A stretch of 64,000 bases of DNA from Trichostrongylus colubriformis (GCA_963978905.1 OZ022259.1:124001-188000); one strand, 5' to 3'. Positions 50,961-63,817 are shown, counted from the first letter of the stretch. Notes: generated by a model from the sequence alone, not told the origin. Translations and numbers: made by a program.

Positions 50961-52151
50961 AGTCTGAACAGTTATCCAAGGACCTACCTGCGCCAAGAAA
51001 GTGAACCACTAATCTGAGTATCGCGTAGTGTGCCTTTAAACCTTGTTCATACCCAACGTTTTGAAATATTCGAATAGTGGGAGAAGCGATTCGGCGGTCA
51101 AAAGGAATCGGTGATCCAGCAAAAAGTTCAGATACGGTTTTGCTGTGTCTCATGTCTTCTAGCAGGGGATAGAGGTAGCCTGGGTGATAAGGAGGGGTCT
51201 GTGGTTCCATGAAAGATGCCATTCACTTGGAAACAAGGGGTTTCTCTAGCTAATCTGCGGTGAAATTACGCGACAATGCACCCTTGAGCTGTGGCGGAGG
51301 CGACCTTTTTAGCTCCCTCCGGCCGCCTATCTTATTGCGACCCACCTCCTAGAGTTGACCCTGCCGAGGAATGACTGTGGTATTGAGTAATGAGCATGAT
51401 GGCAGGGTGATACTTATCGTAATATTAGGCCGTATTGATCGAAATGACGTGATGCTAGAATTGTCAGCTTTCGTGGTGAAAACGTCCATCGGTCAGTATC
51501 CAAGGAATTTGCGGAATTAAAAGAAAACAATACATATCGATTGGAAGATTTGCAAAAATTGCAGAATTGTGAAAATGCAGAATAGTAGAAGAGCATCAGA
51601 TACGCATCGATTTCCATGCTACGGAAAGTTGCATGGTTTAGAGAAAGGAAAGCAATGGAAAGAGTGGAACTGTGGAATTCGCGTAGTTGCGGGAATGCAG
51701 AATCGTGAAATTTGTGGAATTGTGGAATCTGCGGGAAGGGATAGAAGGGATATCTACAACACCCTGTATATGGTAGAAAGTGATGTTTGCTCGTTTACTA
51801 TAATTACCTTAGTCACTTTTGTGTTTCTATTACCTATTCCCCATACCGATTCCCATACATCTTTAGCTACTGGCGTTTTACCCAGCCCAGTGTTGCTGGT
51901 TTACAGCCTGAGTACAATCTTTCAAAAGTAGCTTGTAGAAATGAATGATATGTGAGATACCCCTCTGGTAACCCATAAAACCAAGCACGAGAAACAGTTC
52001 ACTCACATGTAAGAAGGGTCCTGCATAAAAGCAGAAGTGCTTCACCACCTGGAGCTCCTTCCCCATACGCCGAGCTGCCCCTTGATTCACATAGCACCAA
52101 GCATTATTCAGTACAGTGTGTTTCATTTTTTTATGGCTCACTTTGCTTCAG

Positions 52152-55100
52152 GTATAAAATAGTGAGCCTCTTGGGATCAGGTGGTTTTGGAGATGTTTAC
52201 AAAGTGAAGCAATTGGGAACTGGACAGTTCTATGCTCTAAAAACAGAAGATGTTGACATAGATTCGAGGTTGAACAGATTGAAGGTATAAATAAGTGGTC
52301 TATAGAATACATACATTCAAATTCCTATGAAGCTTTTCAGGTTGAAGCTACCGTTCTCAGTGCATGCGGTAGTGCTCAATATCGTAAGCATTTCTTACGA
52401 TTGATTGATCGTGGTGTGACACCAAAATTCAAATTTATCGTGATGCCCATTGTCGGCTGGAGTTTGGACAAAATCCGTCGTGAAGTGCTGAATGGAGCGC
52501 AATTTTCGTCAGTAACTGCTTTCATTTTCTTGGGGTTTCAATCGTTGCGGTAAAACTTTCGGGTTTGAAAAAAACCTTTTCAATTTCAGCACTGTGACTA
52601 GTAATTTCCATGTGCGGCTTTGTATGAACCTCGGCATAACTTGATATCTTCTTGACTAGTTAACTGTCCACGAGGTTGACAACACACCTTTACTGGCTAA
52701 CCTTTCGGCGATATCGCCTTCTTCAGAGCCTAAAGGGATCAAGCCAATTCATGTCTACCCGGCCAAACACATCCTCAACCCACTACAGTTCGAGATCACC
52801 GAGACCATGAAGTATCCATAAGATGAGCAACTCACCGCAATGATCTGGTTCCTCGAGACCAACTGGTCAGCAGCGACAAGACTGTTTGTTACTCAACCTC
52901 ACAATGGAAGGCTATCCTTATATAGGGCATCAATTCTCCTGTTATCATAGGGCATTCTTCTCTCCGGTTACTGTGACTAGTCTTTCAATCTGAGCTCGTA
53001 GGCGATCAAACCAGTGAAATAAGTGGAATCAAAATTTATAGAACAGGACCAAAAAGATATGTTCACAAATTAGGTCACGTTGGTACCGATTGGGAGAATC
53101 ATGGTTGGCGGAATCGTATAATCCGAGTAGGATAGTAGACAGTATCGATTAAGACAAGCGTGGAGTCGGTGGAACAATACGTGCTAGCTAGACCTTTTTC
53201 ACGATTTCACTAATTCCCAAACATGAAAACTGCCTTACTCTTTATAGATCGCTATACTATCGCAATAGTGATCACCACAGCCCGAGTGTCAAGTCGGTGG
53301 AATCAGTGGGCCAACAAATTTCGTTACCGATCCAATGCCAGTTGTAACAAAGGGTACCGACTGCTGAATCATCTAGATTTCCCGACAATTGTTGCCATCT
53401 ATAGAGCTATGACATACGTAGTGGTAAACGGCTAAATCATCAGCCACCTATAAGGCTTAAGCACTAAATGCTCAGCAAGACAATGTATTCGGATAACAGA
53501 ATTACCGAAATGTTTCGACTGCTAGTTTAAGTGGAATTAAAATATTGATAGATGTTAGTAGAGATACCAGGTGGGTTGGCGGTCAGTACTGCGCTTATTC
53601 TAATGTGGATTCGGGTATGGACCTCTTCGATATCAATTGGTCAGTATCGACCATTTGCAGATTACAAAGTCTACCGTGTTATTCGTGCATTACTGTGCCA
53701 TAGCTCAACTCGTAAAGTCATATTGGAATAACATCGACCGGCAGCATAAATCTGTGCATTTCAGTTCCTTGGATAGTCACTGGTGCGACTTCATGTTCGA
53801 TTCTGGCATGCTTTGCAAATTTGATAGTTTAGGTCGATATCGATCAGTTAGCCACAACTAAGATGAGCTTTGACTTCAGTAAATATTGGAGCCTAACCTC
53901 ACCTATCACCCATTAAGAATATGAGCTTGTGAAGCACTTTCACCCACTTTTGTGAAGCTCCTTCTGCCACCGTCCACTTCGAGGGAAACTCATTGCTCGC
54001 ATATTACGTGACACCAACCTTCCTCAGGTTTACGTTGCAAAAGTACGGGGCTTTCCCCGTGTATTATTCTCCAAGGCCTTTAATCCCCGTGATTGAAGCC
54101 TCTCAAAATTTCAATTTCAGAAAGCAAACGGCTATTAAGATTTGTGTGCAGACTTTGAATGCAGTAAGAGACCTTCATGACATTGGCTTCCTACACAGGT
54201 ATGACAAAAGAGATAGTAATTCATACGCAGATTAGGTCGGTCTGACATTCACATTGACAGAGTGGAACGTGTAGCACAAGCTGCGCGCTGCCCGGCTCTT
54301 GGGCAAGAAATCAGACGAACTGAGGTTTTCTATCGATCGTTTACATGCTGCGAGTCATCACACTACTTATAGTTTTTTTCCCTTTCCTCACTTCGCTAAC
54401 TTCTCTTTGAGGTGATTTCAACATTTTCGGCACTTCGAAGTACGTAAAGGCACCGCTCAGTCCGGGTATAGCACTAAATAATGAAATAAGAGTTGCCGAA
54501 AAACATGATTCTTTGGCAAAGACGGCAAAGACGGGGACGGTATCCTTCACATTCGCATGTCGACGGAATAAGAACAGGAAGGAGGAATCGAACAGATGAG
54601 TGCGGAGCCCGATGTTCATCGTATTCGTCACTGTTCCCTCGATAGTCTTGACGGCTCCCCAAGCCGCTCGCTTCTTGCTGCTCAGTTCTGGTAATAGGTC
54701 TTTCATCATATTGACTTCCCCACCAAGCTACACAGATAGCTGAAGCATTCAATAATGTTGATTCGTTGAGGGTGAATGAATCACTAGATACCAATCCGTT
54801 TCTCAGGAACATCGTCTTCGTTAGAGCTGTGAGCCGATTCTTCTACGCTCGCAGTCGAAGTCAGCTGGCATTCGCTCTACTTGCTGGATCGTCGTTGTTA
54901 TGAGCACGATGTCGTTAGAGCGGAGGGATGTAAGTGCTAGCAATCGACCTTTACTCTCATGGATTCCCATTCCAGTTGATGCATGACGTTCTCAAGAGCT
55001 GCGATGAAGTTAAGGCTAGATGGTATCACCTTGTCTTGCGTCGATAATGATCTCCTTGTAGGAAGGTGAAATTCTGGATGTGAAGCCGCTACAGAGCTCG

Positions 55101-58100
55101 CAGAGTGTTATTATGTACTGAGTAGAAAGACCCGGGTTTCTCCAGGCCTTGATAACCGCGTCTATCTCAACGAAGACGAAGGCTTTCGTTGAATCGATAG
55201 ATGTAAGATATAATGGCATCTTATATTCTCGCGATACTTCATTCAGCCTAGTGATCGTGTTAATGTGATCGATTTTACTAAACCGTCTCCGAAACCCTGC
55301 CTGCTTGTTTGGCTGTCCTTCCTCAGTTCTGTCAATCCATTTCGGGATGACTCGAGTGAAGAGCTTGTAGACTACAGACAGCTGACAGATTGAACGATAG
55401 TTGCAAATGCCGTGCGGGGCTCTCTTCTTATTCGACAACACGGTGTTGCTGACTTTCCGTGAACTGGGTACCTCGCATTCCGAGACGTAGCGTGTGAAGA
55501 GTAGGGCCCTAGTTTTGACAATAACTGGCGATAAGTTATTCAGATCTTTCGACCTGATCCTGTGGAGCTGGGTGCTGTACCATGCTTCATCGACGCAACG
55601 GCGTGTCGGACTTTGCAAGGGAGAGCTGAAGGAACGACATTTCCATCATGCTTCAGTTTGCTTCTAGGCAGGTAAACATGGCTATAGAAGAAATCAGCGT
55701 AAATTTGTAGATAGCTTTCTGCTTTGCCCTTTCGAAAGCAGTGACTGCACCGTCCAGACGTCGGAGACAGATCATTTTGCCTTATAATAGGCAAAACTTC
55801 GACGAGCATTAGGGATACTCCTCCCAGACTCTTCTGCTTCGGATGGCACTACTGCTCTGCTCTCTTTGAGATCGTCTTTTATCGCCTCTCTGCATTGTTT
55901 CGCATACTCGGATGTAAAATGGTGATCATCTGCGGCTGGTGTGGCTCCACATCCACATCACCCTAAAATATTCCGAAAAGAAAGGCATCCTAGTTTCAAA
56001 CTTTCTGCCCTCCGTGAAGGGTTCAACATGGCGCTTGTACTCGTCGTCGATGTTTTGTGAAGGGAATCCTCTCATACACCGGCGAGAGAGGGAATAGTCT
56101 CATCCGATGGCTGTTTTGCTCCGATAAAGTAGGTCGACTAATCTGATTACTGAGAGGTGTGCCTTCGAAAGGCACATTCCAGGATTATTGGCATGTTGCA
56201 ATCAACTCTAGGCTCCATGAATACTTCATGAGAATGAGCAGATGGCTCATATTGGATTTCCAGGCGACCAAGTGTTTCCATCAACAAGATAAGGGTGTAT
56301 GCAGATATGACAGCTAATCGATTCGCGGCGTCCCGCTCGCAGCGCCATCAGTACGAGCCGTTGGAAATTCGGCTCAAGACCCAATGGGGTAGTACCGTGA
56401 GGGACCTTTAAAGGTAGGCAAACTCCCGAAGCATTCAACTTGCAATCAATCAATCAGGGACCTTTAAAGATTGGAAGTTGAATGCTTCGGGAGTTCGCCT
56501 ACCTTTAAAGGTCCCTCACGGTACCAGCTCTTTGCGTCTTGAGCGGAATTCCAAACGACTCGTACTTGCCGCGCGACGGTCGCGCGATTCGCTGTCATAT
56601 CTGCACACACACACACAAGATAAAGACAAAGCCCGACCGTAAACCAAGACTAATTTCAGGGATCTGAAACTCGCTAATTTCGCCATAGGTATCGACCGAC
56701 CATCACACGAGACCATTTTCATGTTGGATTTTGGCATCGCTAAACGAATAGCTGGGGATGATGGTATTATTCCGTAAGTTTCACAGAGAAATAGAAAGTA
56801 AGAAACTTGCATTGGCCATCACGGGAAAGTTCCCCATTACACTTGAGGAACAGCTCACAAACAATAATCCAGAAAGGAAAGTTTGCCACATCAGTGCTGC
56901 AGGCTTGCCAGCTTTTAAGTTAGAATTTAAATTCATTTCAGAGAACCTCGTGAAAAAGTCGCATTTATGGGTACGCGGCGTTACGCGTCCAGAGCATGCC
57001 ATCAGATGAAAGAGCAAGGACGTAAAGACGACGTGGAATCATGGTGAAGCACATGCATGATTACTTGATAATATATCTAGTGGCGACGTATCAAAACGAC
57101 TGATCGTGGCTTTAGTATGACAGCCTAGGACAAGCTTTATAAGTGTTGCACCAGTACCCAGGGTCAAGCGTGACGTCGAGGAAACTTTTACACTTTATAC
57201 TTTATACAATTTTACACTTACACTTTTTACTTGGACAGTCTTTTCCGAATCCCTCTTGACCGAAAATTGCCCAAAAACAGAGTTTTTGGGCAATTTTTGG
57301 TTGGCTGTATCATAATGCAGAGCACTATAGTTGACGGGAAATTCACTAAAGCCCGAAGCTACAAAATGATAAGGTTCATCTATTTTTCTTTGGTTTTCTA
57401 AAAAGTGGACGGCATTTGAGAAGCCTGGCTAGGGAGGTAGCTGCTTCTTGGATGTGTAAGAACCAGTTCGATTGCGCAATAAGGGCTTTTGTGGTGATGA
57501 TTGTGACCCGTCCGTAGATCCTCCTTGTCCAGGCATGGGCAAGGATTTTCGTCTTTCAGACTTATAATCCTTGACCGCTGAAGCAGTTAACTTCTTGCTG
57601 AGAAGCGTCGAAGTTTGATGAATGTCGTACGATCACAGCAACATTACAACATTACACTTTATTTACCTGCCATCGTTGACGTAGCTGAATACCACATTAA
57701 TCTTGCGTGGCTTTGAGCCTATGAAATACCCATTGGTAACGAAGTAAATAAGTTACACGTACCTCGAAAGTGGTGGTAAGAATAATACGATGAAAATTTG
57801 AAGGACGTACTGCTTAAAGGAAATTCTTCAAGGTGCTATATGGTACTAGATATTTTTGATGAAAAATGCATTCCATGGCGTGAAATCAAAGATAATGATG
57901 AGACACTTCGCCTGAAGGTGAGCAGCTAAGAATGGTTTCGCATGATGCCTTCATTTCACTCCATTCAGGACGATCTCATGCATAGCCGTGATGATTTGTT
58001 CACCGAAAGCGATCTCAAGCCAGAAAGTTGGTGCTTTGTTGGCATGAAATCACATTCCCAGAAAATATTATCTATAAATTAAATCTGACTGCACACACTC

Positions 58101-61100
58101 CCATGTCTCTTTTTTCATAGTCGACTGGGTGTGTATCTTCGAGGAGGAGTCAAGCAACGTGGTGTGCGGGGTGAGGTTACTTACGCCAGTAAATCGCTTC
58201 AACGGCGTCGCACTCGCGGCGCCACCAGTACGACTAGCGAGATTGCACTTGGGAGCCCGGCAAAGCGTGGCTGCTCACCTCAGCGCTTCCACCCATGCCC
58301 CCTCCCTTCTCCACCCATGCCACACTGCCTAGCTTAAAGGGTGCAATGCCCTGCCACTGGCACTCGCACCCTCCGCGCCGCTCGCCGCGGGCGACCACGC
58401 GGTTTTCTGGCGTAATTAACCTCACCCTGGTGTGCGGAGTGGGGCGCGATGTGTCAGACTAAAATGCCGTATGCAGTTGGGTTTTCAGGCGATGACCCCT
58501 GAAAAAGGCGCAGGACACGGCAACCACTTGAAGACTCGTCTACATGCGCCGCTTCTAGCTCGCCCGCTGCGTTGCGAAATTCTGCCTAACGATACATATC
58601 CATATTTGAACGCGAACATTTACATGCACTTGATAAATTGAACTGAGTCTATATCTCCTTAAAGGGATGGTCTACGGAAATTTCATCATTCTAGTTCCAC
58701 TCAAAGTCACTCTTCTAGAAACAGTACATGAACAGAAACACGAAAAGAATAGAGAAAGTTTTCGTTACAGAGCAGAAATCGAATAACTGGAAAAAGAGCT
58801 ACTCGTTTGAATTCCCGCCTAGTAACATTGGAAGAACCGTGGGCGGTCAGAGTGCAGTTCAAATTTTCGCTCCCAACGTTGATTTGCTTCTCACTGGGTG
58901 TGTGCAGATATGACAGCGAGTCGCTTCGCGGCGCCACCAGTACGACCTGCGAATTGATTGCTTTGGTAGCCTGGCAGAGCATGGCTGCGTCACATCTGCG
59001 CTTCCACCCTTGCCACACTGTCTCGCTTGAAGGCTGCCACGCCCTGCCACTGGCACTCGCACCCGCCGCGTCGCTCGCCGCGGACGGCCACGCGATCCGC
59101 TGTCATATCTGCACCCCCGCCAGCCGTCACTTTGAGGAGCTCTATACTCGGTTGAATTCTCGTATCTTTAAATGCGACCTTTAATAAGCGAATACAACAT
59201 AAATATATGGGTAACGGGTGAACGTGAATTTCCATGGACGATCCCTTTAATTACCAACAACTAGATTGTCCACGTTTCATGCAACCTGTGTAGTTATCCA
59301 TCACATTTCCCGCAGGACAATGAAAGTATTGAAACCGAAATCAGTGCTTTCCAGTTAACGACGTCTATCTTTCAATTCCAAGAGAAATGAGCCTGATCTT
59401 CGACTATATAAATACGTTGGTCTTCGAAGATATGGTTGACTTTGACTACATTCTCGACATTCTTGGTAGGATTGTCGAAGTAAATCACTGGAAGGTAAAG
59501 ACTGTTCCTCTTTTAAGTTCGTAATAAGACAATTTTCATTAAACAATGCTTTTCCATACTGCTGGTTGGTGTCAATGGAGCAAGGGCGAACGTCAAACGA
59601 GTAGACCACAGCATAGTCGTATTTAGCCGGCGAAAAGGGCAGGGGGATCCTAGTTGCTAAAAGAGAGGAAAAGGGTAAAACAGAGTGAAACTGAAGCGTC
59701 AAGTCCGATTTTCAGGTCCATTTTATAGTAAATGGTGTGCTCGCCCTCGTCATTCTCCTTGAGAGCTCGAGCACGAGTGGGAATTGATGATGCGAAAATT
59801 TCAATATCTCTTAAAGAAACTGAGTCGCGTAGGTCCTGACAAGGGAAGGTATTCTACTTCCCATGGGACTTTGAAATGAGACCTGGGGGGATCGATAGAG
59901 CTTCGAACGCTGATTATATGTGTGAAAACCAAAATTGCCAAATGGCATCCTGAAGCAAGTTACGAGGGGTCAAAGTTTGCCTGTGACTTGCCTGTGACAC
60001 CTCAATGGCGAGGCGCTTCGTCATCAGCATGAGCATGTTTCATTGTCAGTAAGTGCTTGACTTTCACTTCTAAACGTTTCCTTGTATGATATTCGCGCGT
60101 AGGGGGGTCGAATTATCCCTCTGTGCAAATTTTCAGCCGGATCCAGTTTTTGGCCCAACTTCGGAAAATTAGGGCGGCCAGGGGTTAAGTAGGAGTTTTT
60201 TAAATTTCCTTCCAGAAAAAATCCTGCAAGTTGAACAAGATAACCTGAACATACCTATCACACTTGCCCATCACACTAAACGCACGTAACAAGCGCCAAA
60301 TAAGAGCATTTGCTGGGCAAGGGTCAACGACTTCTCCTTTGTTAAATGGGTTGGTTGCCAGCCAATAATAGCCCATCAATTTTTCCGAGACTTGGCAAAT
60401 TCTCGAATTGGCTGGAAAACTTGCCCCATAGGGTAATTTGATCCTCTGAACACGAAAATCACACAGGTTTTGCGTGAAAACGTATGGCTCGCGCGCTATG
60501 GGCTCCCAAACATACCATAAAATGGTATTACTCTTTTTTTTTCAGAAAAACCTTCATAACCTCATTCAGGTGATTGTTTGACAGATTCTGAATACAGATT
60601 TGAGATCAGCATTCAAAAGCGCGTACAGTGGTATGTGTCTCATTACAAATGGCCATTTCTACAAACCGTATGATGGCAAAGTGCCTCGCCAATGAGGTGT
60701 CACAGGCAAATTTTGACCCCTCGTAACTTGCTTCAGGATACCGTTTGGCAATTTTGGATTTCACAGTTATAATCAGCGTTCGAAGCTCTATCGATCCCCC
60801 CGGGTCTCATTTCGAAGTTTCATGGGAAGTAAAACACCTTCCCTTATGAGGGTTTCGCAACCTCAGAACAGGGCAGAAAATCTGAACCGAATGAGCTACT
60901 TTCCTCGGGGTGCGTGCAGATATGACAGCAAATCGCTTCGCGGCGTTTCACTCGCGGCGCTACCAGTACGACTCGCTGTATCGATTGCCCTTGGGAGCCG
61001 GCCGAGCGTGACTGCGTCACGTCTGCGCTTTCACTCATGCCACACTGCCTCGCTTGTAGGCTGCCATGCCCCGCCACTGGCACCCGCACCCGCCGCCCTG

Positions 61101-61489
61101 CTCGCCGCAGGCGGCCGCGTGATTCGCTGTCATATCTGCACACACACCCTTTTCTCGACACCTTGCCTGAACATGCTAAGGAGCAGCGCCCGGATATGGG
61201 GGAACTTATTCACATCCTACATTACCGCATAGCGGCAGCACGCACTTTAGGGCAGAGCTATCCCGAGGACTGTGCTAATTGTAACCTACTTTTGTATCTT
61301 CAGGTGGAAGAAAAAATGGATTGGATTCCTATATTCATAAGCAAAAACATGTTCATGGAAAATGTGTATGTTCCATTGAGTTTCTATCTTTTTCTACTAA
61401 ACTGAACTTTCCGTTCATTGATCTAACGATTGATTTCCAGAGAAGGGTGTACGGCAGAGGATCCAAGAGATGCAAAAGTGGCCGCTTGA
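52152..61489 (+). CDS. casein kinase 1-like (nematode CK1/TTBK-type) protein kinase, 10 exons found, N-terminal exon missing
   Basis: Exons 52152-52284, 52341-52507, 54121-54198, 56660-56773, 56942-57043, 57833-57917, 57969-58026, 59355-59494, 61304-61365, 61441-61489; all phases join over 328 codons plus TGA. Motifs in order: glycine loop LLGSGGFGDVYKV, Lys in FYALKTE, catalytic HRDLKLAN, LDFGIAK, the CK1-type GTRRYASRACH activation segment, and DDVESWCYMVLDIFDEKCIPWRE (helix F region). The missing first exon would supply roughly 15-40 residues; the first exon here starts with the third base of a codon. CK1-like kinases are greatly expanded in nematodes, often sperm-expressed; the substrate is unknown. 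Catalytic residues are intact. Introns hold an RTE LINE fragment and several MITEs. An AATAAA lies at 61550. Confidence 0.88.
54341..56050 (-). pseudogene. RTE-type non-LTR retrotransposon (LINE) fragment in kinase intron
   Basis: The minus strand carries a reverse-transcriptase segment (about 55016-55618): RSICQLSVVYKLFTRVI, AGFRRRFSKIDHINTITRL, LTSIDSTKAFVFVE, EIIIDARQGDTI. An upstream endonuclease-RT linker fragment lies at about 55540-55809, and a C-terminal piece near 54341-54709 (KKRAAWGAVKTIEGTV). Frames shift between pieces, and the YADD-box region is not continuous. The catalytic Asp region is altered (DSTKAF where DLKKAF is usual), so it is inactive. It lies antisense to the kinase. 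Confidence 0.85.
56293..56612. mobile_element. MITE family C, copy 1, carrying a nested hairpin
   Basis: GGGTGTATGCAGATATGACAGC at the left and GCTGTCATATCTGCACACAC at the right. The body is interrupted at 56392-56524 by an unrelated palindrome. Confidence 0.8.
56392..56524. repeat. 133-bp palindrome nested in MITE C copy 1
   Basis: GTACCGTGAGGGACCTTTAA ... mirrored to TTAAAGGTCCCTCACGGTAC, with a GCTTCGGGAGTT/AACTCCCGAAGC inner arm and a loop near 56450. Confidence 0.9.
57045..57832. other. kinase intron, no further feature recognised
   Basis: Contains a short palindromic stretch around CCCAAAAACAGAGTTTTTGGG near 57275 and TTTACACTT repeats near 57190; otherwise featureless. Confidence 0.5.
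58161..58440. mobile_element. MITE family C, variant copy 2
   Basis: GGTGAGGTTACTTACGCCAG at the left and CTGGCGTAATTAACCTCACC at the right around a family C interior (GCGGCGCCACCAGTACGACT, TGCCACACTGCCT, CACTGGCACTCGCACC). Confidence 0.7.
58663..59246. mobile_element. TTAA-flanked inverted-repeat element containing MITE C copy 3
   Basis: TTAA (58659-58662) then AGGGATGGTCTACGGAAATT; right end AATTTCCATGGACGATCCCT then TTAA (59247-59250). TTAA duplication is the hallmark of piggyBac-type insertion. Related to 31983-32405. Confidence 0.8.
58896..59115. mobile_element. MITE family C, copy 3
   Basis: GGGTGTGTGCAGATATGACA to GCTGTCATATCTGCACCC; inserted inside the TTAA element at 58663-59246. 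Confidence 0.8.
59842..60846. mobile_element. 1-kb element with roughly 160-bp terminal inverted repeats, in kinase intron
   Basis: AAGGGAAGGTATTCTACTTCCC at the left against GGGAAGTAAAACACCTTCCCTT at the right. The arms continue through GATCGATAGAGCTTCGAACG and TTGCTTCAGGATGCCATTTG-like sequence to GAGGTGTCACAGGC. No transposase ORF. Confidence 0.85.
60908..61149. mobile_element. MITE family C, copy 4
   Basis: GGGTGCGTGCAGATATGACA to GCTGTCATATCTGCACACAC; flanked by TTTCCTCG and TTTTCTCG, a near-perfect duplication. Confidence 0.85.
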
Positions 61490-61549
61490 TTTGTAGGCTC
61501 ATATTATGATGGGAAACAGTGTTCCTTGATGGAAAACAGTGTTCCTTTC

Positions 61550-61555
61550 AATAAA
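61550..61555 (+). terminator. polyadenylation signal of the kinase gene
   Basis: AATAAA 60 nt after the stop codon. Confidence 0.65.
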
Positions 61556-61656
61556 GTTTTAAATTGAGAAGGAATGGTTTACAATTTCGAGATTCAGCGA
61601 CCGCAACAATACATACTTATTGTTATCTATATCGCATTACTAGACAGCGAAATATT

Positions 61657-61897
61657 GGGTGTGTACCCTTATGTCAGGATTTCGCACGACGACGAACGGC
61701 GTGCGACACAGTGTGTGCGAGCTATGCGCGTCGCGGTAGTTGGGTCTCAGAACGATTACGACGTAATGCTAGGGGTGCGATACGCAGTTGACTTTTAATC
61801 GCTTCGGGACCCAACAACATGGCGCCTTTAGCTCGTCCGCATTGTTTCGCTTGCGACATGCCGCAGTGCGGCATCCTTAAGTAAGGGTACACATCCC
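61657..61897. mobile_element. inverted-repeat element, family D (about 240 bp)
   Basis: GGGTGTGTACCCTTATGTCAGG at the left, CCTTAAGTAAGGGTACACATCC at the right, with CGAAATATT/CGAGATATT as 9-bp flanks (8 of 9 match). Confidence 0.8.
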
Positions 61898-62034
61898 GAG
61901 ATATTAGAGCGTTGTCGTGCTTCAACTTAGCCGACTCGTGTACTTCTATCAATATTCGACCATGTGCATAAACTTCCCTTTCTTTCTCAAGTTTACAGAC
62001 TCTTGTGCATACCCTCAACTACTGCATTGCCCAA

Positions 62035-62511
62035 GGTGTGCATCCTTATGTCAGGATTCCGATCGCGACGTTCTCCGCGCGACATTGGCGCGCGAGTGTC
62101 TGCCCTCGGTGGGAATCGCGTGTAATTGTACAAAAAGGGCAGCAACTGTATCCACGCCTATTTTTATTCATTTTGCTTCTATGTTAAGCTTGTTTTCAAA
62201 TTGATTTTATCTCAATAGGAAGGATCTGGCTAAATTCACTTCATTTTGAGTGTTTTCATTCATCAACCAAGAATGAAGTGGAAAAACGTTTAACTATATT
62301 GAACTAAATTAAACAAAATTCAGTCTATTGAGATAAAAACAATTTGAAAACAAACTCAGTATAGCGGCGAATTGAATAAAAGTAGGCGTCGATACGGTCA
62401 CCGCCCTTCCGGTGCAATTACACGCGATTCCCATCGAGGGCAATGAACTCGTGCGAAAACGTCGCTCGCCGCTTTATGTCCCGCGGCATCCTGACATAAG
62501 GGTGCACACCC
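62035..62511. mobile_element. 477-bp foldback element, family D, with perfect 10-bp target duplication
   Basis: GGTGTGCATCCTTATGTCAGG at the left and CCTGACATAAGGGTGCACACC at the right. The arms of about 200 bp pair throughout (GATTTTATCTCAATAG/CTATTGAGATAAAAAC near the centre). CATTGCCCAA is repeated at 62025-62034 and 62512-62521. Confidence 0.92.
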
Positions 62512-62782
62512 CATTGCCCAAGATAGATGGATGTCTGATGAGGTATGAGTTATGACATCTCGAGAGCCATCATGTCATCTTCAATTATGCTACTGAAAGT
62601 CATGATTTCAATGTAACATGATTTTCAAGGAGTGATGTCACGTACGTGGAAGAGACGACTATCATTCTGAGTGAAAATGCTCGGAAGACACAGAAGAGGC
62701 GGTACAGAGTGTCTACCCTTACGTCAAGACTTCGCACTGAGGGGTACGGCGTGCGATGCTATGCCTCTGATATAGGGCACCG

Positions 62783-63010
62783 GGGTGTGTGCAGATTTGA
62801 CAGCGAATCGCTTCGCGGCACCACCAGTACGACTCGGCGTATCGATTGCCCTTGAGAGCCGGCCGAGCGTGACTGCGTTACGTCTGCGCTTCCACTTATG
62901 CCACACTGCCTCGCTTGAAGGCTGCCATGCCCTGCCACTGACCCGCCTCGCACCCGCCGCGACGCTCGCCGCGGGCGGCCACGCGATTCGCTGTCATATC
63001 AGCACACACC
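62783..63010. mobile_element. MITE family C, copy 5, with perfect 10-bp target duplication
   Basis: GGGTGTGTGCAGATTTGACA to GCTGTCATATCAGCACACACC; TAGGGCACCG is repeated at 62773-62782 and 63011-63020. Confidence 0.92.
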
Positions 63011-63020
63011 TAGGGCACCG

Positions 63021-63817
63021 TATGTATGTAGTTGCTTCTAAAGCGACTGCGCCCTATTTTAGGCCGAAGGCACGATAATAGTTTGAGAAGCTAGTTACGA
63101 AAGGCCCCTGCTTCGCACACACTGCTCGCGCGCTGCATGCCGCGGTATGAAAATTCCGACCTAGTGGAAACCATGGTAGCCCTCGACATACTCGACTCAC
63201 TGATTGTGGAAGTACTCTGTGAGAAGTCAATCACTGCGCCAGCTTCGATTTCACCCGTATTTTGGATAGAATTTCAAATCCAGCCAGCAGTTCAATGCTC
63301 AGCGTACATAACTCTCTGGCGCAGGATATATGTGCATAATACGTGCAACAAAACATAAACATGGAAATATCGTATTGATTGGTCGCGTCAATCCGTTGAA
63401 GCATTACGTGGCTTCGGCTCGCAATACAAAAAAAAGATTCTCAGGTATTAAAGCCCTCTTCAGCTTTTCCCGATGGGTTACTAATCTGTGATGCGAAAGT
63501 CCAAAGGCATCTCTATGAATGTTATCGTCATCATATTACAGTGATATGATTCATAGAGCAGGATAAACAATGACATGATGTCACGCCATCGAATACCTTC
63601 ACATCATCAATGCAGAGGCCGTCGGCTGGCTGATCAGTTCAGCTATTGAGACTGATCACCGAACTGTACAAACCAAAAATGCTTATTATAGTTTCGATAC
63701 TGTTCTGAAACCGGTGGAACTTGTGATATTCTTATTGAAGGCACAAAGTTTCGACCCCATAATTTCATATCAGGGTGTGAATGGGGATCGAAATGTACAT
63801 TTACTTTTAAGGAGTCT
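63021..63817. other. spacer downstream of an unidentified minus-strand gene
   Basis: No exon recognised; probably includes the 3' UTR of the gene ending at 63818. Confidence 0.4.

Noticed and set aside
55016..55809. Functional reverse transcriptase gene
   Set aside because: Frames are broken, the catalytic Asp region is altered and the downstream part is missing; treated as a LINE relic.
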